Shown here piece after piece: positions 1-4,200 of a stretch of DNA of 6,769 nucleotides; the first letter of the stretch is position 1, and each line of letters starts with the position of its first letter. The translations under genes and the position numbers were made by a program. This DNA is from DASPKA01 sp035628335. GTDB lineage: Bacteria > Patescibacteriota > Doudnabacteria > UBA920. The stretch spans positions 1-6,769 of the forward strand of contig DASPKA010000120.1 of NCBI GenBank assembly GCA_035628335.1, read 5' to 3'. The notes beneath the pieces are model-generated. The model made no database searches and was not told the origin of the DNA. It worked only from the letters and a program-made list of their open reading frames with translations.

Positions 1-1015
1 CTTCTTCCCAGTACGTATTGAGTGCCCCAGCTCCATTGGATGGGAAATTGCCCATCCCCACACACGACTTTTGTCTGTTGTCAGTCAAGCCAAAGTCTGA
101 AAGAAAGGCATTGTAATACGTAATGCGATTACTAGCCTGTGCAGTCTCGCTTCCACTTCTACACTCAAGTCCACCATTGATAATATTTATAGTAGAACCA
201 AACCCAGCAACATTGCCCACCGCGAGGTCGTTACTGTTCGGCACCCAAATGTCTATAGCAACTTCGTGTATTGAGGGCTTTGGCGACTGCGGCGTCATGT
301 AAAACCACAGCGCAGAAGCAAACGCCAGATACCCATTGTCTGCAACTGGTTCAGGTGATTCCACAAAGTCCTTGGAGCGGCCAGTCATAGCAACAGAGAA
401 AGGCGCATAGTTATAGCTATACGAAAGCTGTTTGGGACCTCGGCCATAGTACTTCCTACCAGTTGGGCACGGGTATGCTTTACCGGTATCTAACGTGTCT
501 TCACACGCACCTACACGGTAGTCACAACCACCTCCGCTGTCACTGCAGCCTGCTTCACGAACATAGTACAGTCCCTGTTTGTAGCGCAAAGGTGGCTCAG
601 GTGCTCCTTCTCCAGTTTCTTGAGCAAAGTGGGCAAACATAGTTGCAAGCTCAAGTTTGCACTGAGCATCTGTTTGGCCGGTTTCACCACACAGCTTAGG
701 GAATTTTTTTACTGCTTTGAGAAAATTTTCGTACGTGTACACACTATTGCGGCGAGCAAAGAAAGTTTCAAACAAACTCTCTGGCAAGACCCGCATTACC
801 CGTTGTACGTTAAGGGGGTTATTCGCTGCTACATTTTTATCTACAGTAGGCTCACCACCAGCTAGGGGTCTTGCGCGCTCTAAAGCAGCTTGCGCTTGCG
901 CAGAAATAACCCCAACCGGCACAGCAGCCTTGGACAGCTCAGGAAACACAAGCAACCCTGACAAAGAATACACCAGGGTTGATGCGATACCAAAAATAGA
1001 GAACAGTTTTTTCAT
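1..1015 (-). CDS. Secreted GH19 family chitinase, C-terminus cut by window edge
   Basis: Probable endochitinase (glycoside hydrolase family 19) that hydrolyses beta-1,4 GlcNAc linkages outside the cell by the inverting mechanism. From the ATG at 1015 the frame stays open for 338 codons to the left edge, so the end is missing. Residues 1-30 form a signal peptide; the catalytic domain starts near residue 74. By my alignment to barley chitinase from memory, the general acid is E133 (FAHFAQETG) and the general base E154 (YYVRE). Substrate or water-binding residues Q196, S198, N202, K246, N280 and R297 are all present. Signature blocks are GRKYYGRGPKQLS (186-198), ALWFYMTPQSPKPS (235-248) and GFGSTINIINGGLEC (271-285). 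The mature part has eight cysteines; C171-C183 and C285-C318 match known family disulfides, while C157 and C164 lie in an extra loop. No Shine-Dalgarno is visible. It follows the fibre gene but has its own promoter. Some GH19 enzymes are phage endolysins acting on peptidoglycan; the signal peptide and plant-like motifs favour a chitinase. Family assignment is very sure, substrate less so. Confidence 0.93.
   Translation of the reverse strand, partial: MKKLFSIFGIASTLVYSLSGLLVFPELSKAAVPVGVISAQAQAALERARPLAGGEPTVDKNVAANNPLNVQRVMRVLPESLFETFFARRNSVYTYENFLKAVKKFPKLCGETGQTDAQCKLELATMFAHFAQETGEGAPEPPLRYKQGLYYVREAGCSDSGGGCDYRVGACEDTLDTGKAYPCPTGRKYYGRGPKQLSYSYNYAPFSVAMTGRSKDFVESPEPVADNGYLAFASALWFYMTPQSPKPSIHEVAIDIWVPNSNDLAVGNVAGFGSTINIINGGLECRSGSETAQASNRITYYNAFLSDFGLTDNRQKSCVGMGNFPSNGAGALNTYWEE
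926..1015 (-). other. Sec signal peptide of the chitinase
   Basis: Residues 1-30 have a short basic start (MKK), a hydrophobic core from about residue 4 to 24 (rich in L, F, I, V, A), and a likely signal peptidase I site at Ser-Lys-Ala before Ala-Val-Pro near residues 28-31. There is no Cys at the cleavage region, so it is not a lipoprotein signal. This fixes the ATG at 1015 as the start, because the next in-frame Met (residue 74) would lose the signal. It implies export of the enzyme across the cytoplasmic membrane. Confidence 0.85.
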
Positions 1016-1058
1016 TTGAGTTGTAATTTTATTTCAAAACTGGAAATCTACTACAGAA

Positions 1059-1067
1059 ATTATACCA
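1059..1067 (-). promoter_or_regulatory. Extended -10 promoter of the chitinase gene
   Basis: Read on the minus strand this is TGGTATAAT, a perfect TGn extension plus a consensus -10 hexamer. No good TTGACA lies 16-18 bases upstream; the T-rich stretch there (TGTTTTCTTTT) is at best a weak -35, which the TGn extension commonly offsets. Transcription would start near 1052, giving a 5' leader of about 37 bases before the ATG at 1015. The leader is A/T-rich and lacks a purine-rich ribosome binding site. Confidence 0.7.
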
Positions 1068-1076
1068 TATTTTCCC

Positions 1077-1126
1077 AAAAGAAAACATCTCGCTGTCTTC
1101 ATTCCAGAAAACAGTGAGATGTTTTT
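1077..1126 (-). terminator. Long hairpin with U-tract after the fibre gene
   Basis: Arms 1082-1096 and 1111-1125 (AAAACATCTCGCTGT against ACAGTGAGATGTTTT) pair at 14 of 15 positions. The stem continues inside the loop with TTC (1098-1100) against GAA (1107-1109), leaving a six-base loop. In minus-strand RNA the imperfect pairs are one C-A mismatch (1092/1115) and one G-U wobble (1097/1110), and the stem runs into TTTTCTTTTGGG, a good intrinsic terminator tail. In plus-strand RNA the same arms pair with one wobble and one mismatch and end in TTTTT, so it could act both ways, though no plus-strand gene enters it. It lies about 100 bases after the fibre gene stop and just before the chitinase promoter, so it should insulate the two genes. 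Confidence 0.8.
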
Positions 1127-1195
1127 GACCTACTCTCTCTTTCTTCTTGTTTTTGCGGAGAATAGCGGAAGCGAAAAGTAGAAATTCCGCGCCCG

Positions 1196-1215
1196 CCCCT
1201 CCCCGCGAGGAGGGG
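1196..1215. repeat. GC-rich inverted repeat just after the fibre gene stop
   Basis: CCCCTCC (1196-1202) and GGAGGGG (1209-1215) are perfect inverted arms of seven bases around a six-base loop, eight bases from the TAA codon. On the minus strand it is followed by GCGGGCGCGG rather than a T-run, so it is not a canonical intrinsic terminator. It may protect the 3' end of the mRNA, slow the polymerase before the hairpin further downstream, or be one copy of a dispersed intergenic repeat. The sequence itself does not decide between these. Confidence 0.6.
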
Positions 1216-1222
1216 TATAAAA

Positions 1223-4200
1223 TTATTGCTGAATTGAAACTTCAGTTGTAGTGTCAGAGTTAGAGGTACTTACTGGATTTGATATAGAACCTATAGGGCC
1301 TATATCAGAAGGGTTGGACAGCGAGCTGTCAGTTGGGGACAGGACGTCTGCAGTAGCAGATGTGTCTTCGGTATCGGCGTGGGTGGCCGTTGCAGGAACT
1401 CTACTCTGTGAGTCTGAACCCACGTTAAGCGGGTCGCTAGTTGGAGGTGGACCTACCTGGTAGTCAGGATTAGCCACTTGTTCCCCATTCTGACGGCCGT
1501 CTGAATCAGGAACTACTGCTACTCCAAGGGAGATCCAGGTGAACTCTACGTCCACAGCTACAACTGGTGCTATTTCTATGTCAAAACCTGTTTCTGTTTC
1601 GTTTTTGACCACATACCAGTCAAGCTTTATAGGGGTCTTGAGGCTTATAGTCACATTAGGCTTAGAAGCATATGGCTTTGCATACGCAACGTGTACAGTA
1701 GAAGTACCTGTAGTTACCGTTGCCTTGCCTGCTGTGTCGTTAGACACCAGCAAGTGTCCTTCCATGGCTACATCTTGCAAGAACCTTACCGCACCGGTAG
1801 CAGTTAAGTCTGCTACAACCCCGCCAGTGAAGTTAGAAATCTGAATTTGCCCATTGCTACCTGCGGCTTTGAGTGCTGCATCAAGTGAGGCAAATTTAGA
1901 TTCAAGATTCAAGATTCTAGATTCAAGTTGTTCGAGGCGCTGTGCCAGAGTTTCATCAGAGCCAAGCAACACGTCGAGACCTGCCAACTTTGGTGAAACC
2001 TTAGAAATAGCAGTCTGCAGATCATTAATCTGTTTTTGCTGCTCGCTCGCCGAGGAGGCGAGCTCTTTCACCGCATTCACCAGTGCAGCAAGCAAGGGTC
2101 TGTCTTGCAAAGTCAAATACCCACGTGTATCTTGGGATACTGCTTCGGGTATGTGAGCTTGTATATTCTGCGCGCTAAATCCTGAGTACGCGGTGGCAGT
2201 TTCCATGCCTGACAAGGTATTCCACGTATAGACTATTGGATTAAGCTCCAAAACCTCAGCCAAACCCCGTGTAAATGTACCCGTAATATTCTTTAAGCGT
2301 TCGTCAGAAGAAGCGGTCACATTACCACTCGCGTCAGTCACCAAAGTACCCGCACCATACGCATTCAGACGTAGGTTGCCAGACCCATTAATCTGCATAC
2401 GATACTCCGCAGCCGTCTGGTCATAAAAAGCAAGTGTTCCAGCACCTGGCGAACTACCGCCGTGAGATGAGATAAACCAACTATGCCCACCGCTAGAATT
2501 ATTGATCAGATTAATGGAAGAAAAAATTCTGTTTGTTTGAATGCGCATCCCGTCTGAATAAGTGCTAGCATTAATATCTAGGCTATAACTCGGACTCGCG
2601 ATACCTATACCTACCAAGCCATTATTAGTCACTGTAAACATATTTCCAGTCTGCGTACCTCCTACAGCAAAGAGTTTTGGTAAACCTGCACCAGAGCCAT
2701 GTACTGCGGTTGATGAGCCTACTGTAAGCACTGCCTGCGGAGTGATAGTTCCAATACCCACGTTACCGTTTCCAGTTACTCGGAGCACTTCTCCGACTTG
2801 TGTGTTGAAGGTAATTGGCGCATTGTAATCATTAACCATATTCAGAGAATACGCACCACCATAGGCAGTGTTGGCACTGGAATTTGCCTGGATACGGAAT
2901 GGTGTAGTTGCTGAGTCATTTATTTCAAACAAAATCGCAGCGGCTGATCCTGAACCATTACCTTTATTTCTCACGCGAATACCTTCTGGTGAGTAGCTAA
3001 ATTTCTGAATATCTAAGGCATAAGACAAGCCGGTGGTTGTGCCAATGCCCACGAATGCATTGTTCGCATCAAACGCGAGAGATCGCCCAGTCTGAGACCC
3101 TACGATAAACAAACTTTGCGGAGTTGAAGTACCAATACCCAAATTTCCGCTACCCGTAACATTAATCCTCTGATTACCATTACCATCAGCAATGATGATG
3201 TTGTCTGAAAGTGTTGAAGAAAGCCCAGTGACATTTGCACCGATAATGGTATTATTTTTGCCAGTCAGTATACCTAAACCGGTATTGAAACCTATGGCCG
3301 TGTTATTGCTATCGGATCCATCGAGGATGTTAAGGTCATAGAGCGCTTGGTAACCCACAGCAACATTCTTTCTACCTGTTGTATTATTAAAGAGTGCGTA
3401 GTTTCCCATCCCAACATTGTAACTACCGGTACTACTCGAGTTGAGCGATTGCAAACCATACGCAGTATTGGCTTGACCACTTGAGTTGGAAACAAGGGCT
3501 TGATATCCGGTCGCGGTATTGGACTGGCCAGTGGTATTAAAACGCAATGCCTGATACCCGAGCGCTGTGTTAAACTGGCCAGAGGTGTTAGAGCTTAAGG
3601 CAGAAACACCAAATGCGGAGTTCGAGGCTATTGAGTTAAAGCCCAAACCAACCGTCAAACCTTGAATAAGAGAAGTGCCGGTTACCGTAAATAATGCGTT
3701 GGGAGTTGTAGTACCAATGCCAACATTGCCAAGAGTATAATAAATACTCGTACTTGTACCTATAGCCCCCCATTGACTAGAAGTACCTTGAACAAAACAA
3801 TTCCCATTGACTGCAAAGCAACCTGCAGTTAAGTTGATGCCGTTCATATGAGTGGAGCTACCGGCGACAAACATGCTGCCCCCAACTGCCAAAGTTGCGG
3901 TAGGTGCACTTGTGCCAATTCCAAAATTGCCAGTATTTGCATCGAAGAAGAGAGACCGGGCTGTCTGTGACCCAACTACAAAAGTAAGGCTCGGAGTTGA
4001 AGTACCGATACCTACATTACCACCAAAATAAGAATGTGTACTCGTACTCACGATAGATAAGCCGCCTGCAGAAAGAATGCCGCCTTGACCTACAAACAGC
4101 GAGGATCCAGCATTCATATTGCCTTGAGCAAATATATCGCCGCGTGATTGGATGTTACCGCTTTCTAGTGAGTGAACTAATGCAGAAGTGAATTCTGCGC

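Noticed and set aside
1..1015. Frameshift or decay in the chitinase gene
   Set aside because: A full manual translation from 1015 to 2 is open, keeps every family motif in one frame and in order, and is cut only by the window edge.
620..1019. Plus-strand open frames at 620-865 and 717-1019
   Set aside because: They are antisense to the chitinase, whose minus-strand translation carries family motifs throughout. The plus-strand peptides resemble nothing and have no promoter or ribosome binding site.
1127..1195. Possible small gene or RNA in the purine/pyrimidine-biased stretch between the two hairpins
   Set aside because: Only a pyrimidine-rich run and a weak six-base pairing (GCGGAA with TTCCGC) are seen. 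There is no start codon with a reading frame of useful length and no recognisable RNA fold.
3292..3495. 67-codon minus-strand open frame in another frame
   Set aside because: It is a frame-shifted reading of the 51-base head repeats; it repeats with the same period and has no independent features.
3203..3622. CRISPR-like array suggested by regular 51-base periodicity
   Set aside because: The units are diverged coding repeats within one open frame with no unique spacers, and the conservation is at the amino-acid level.
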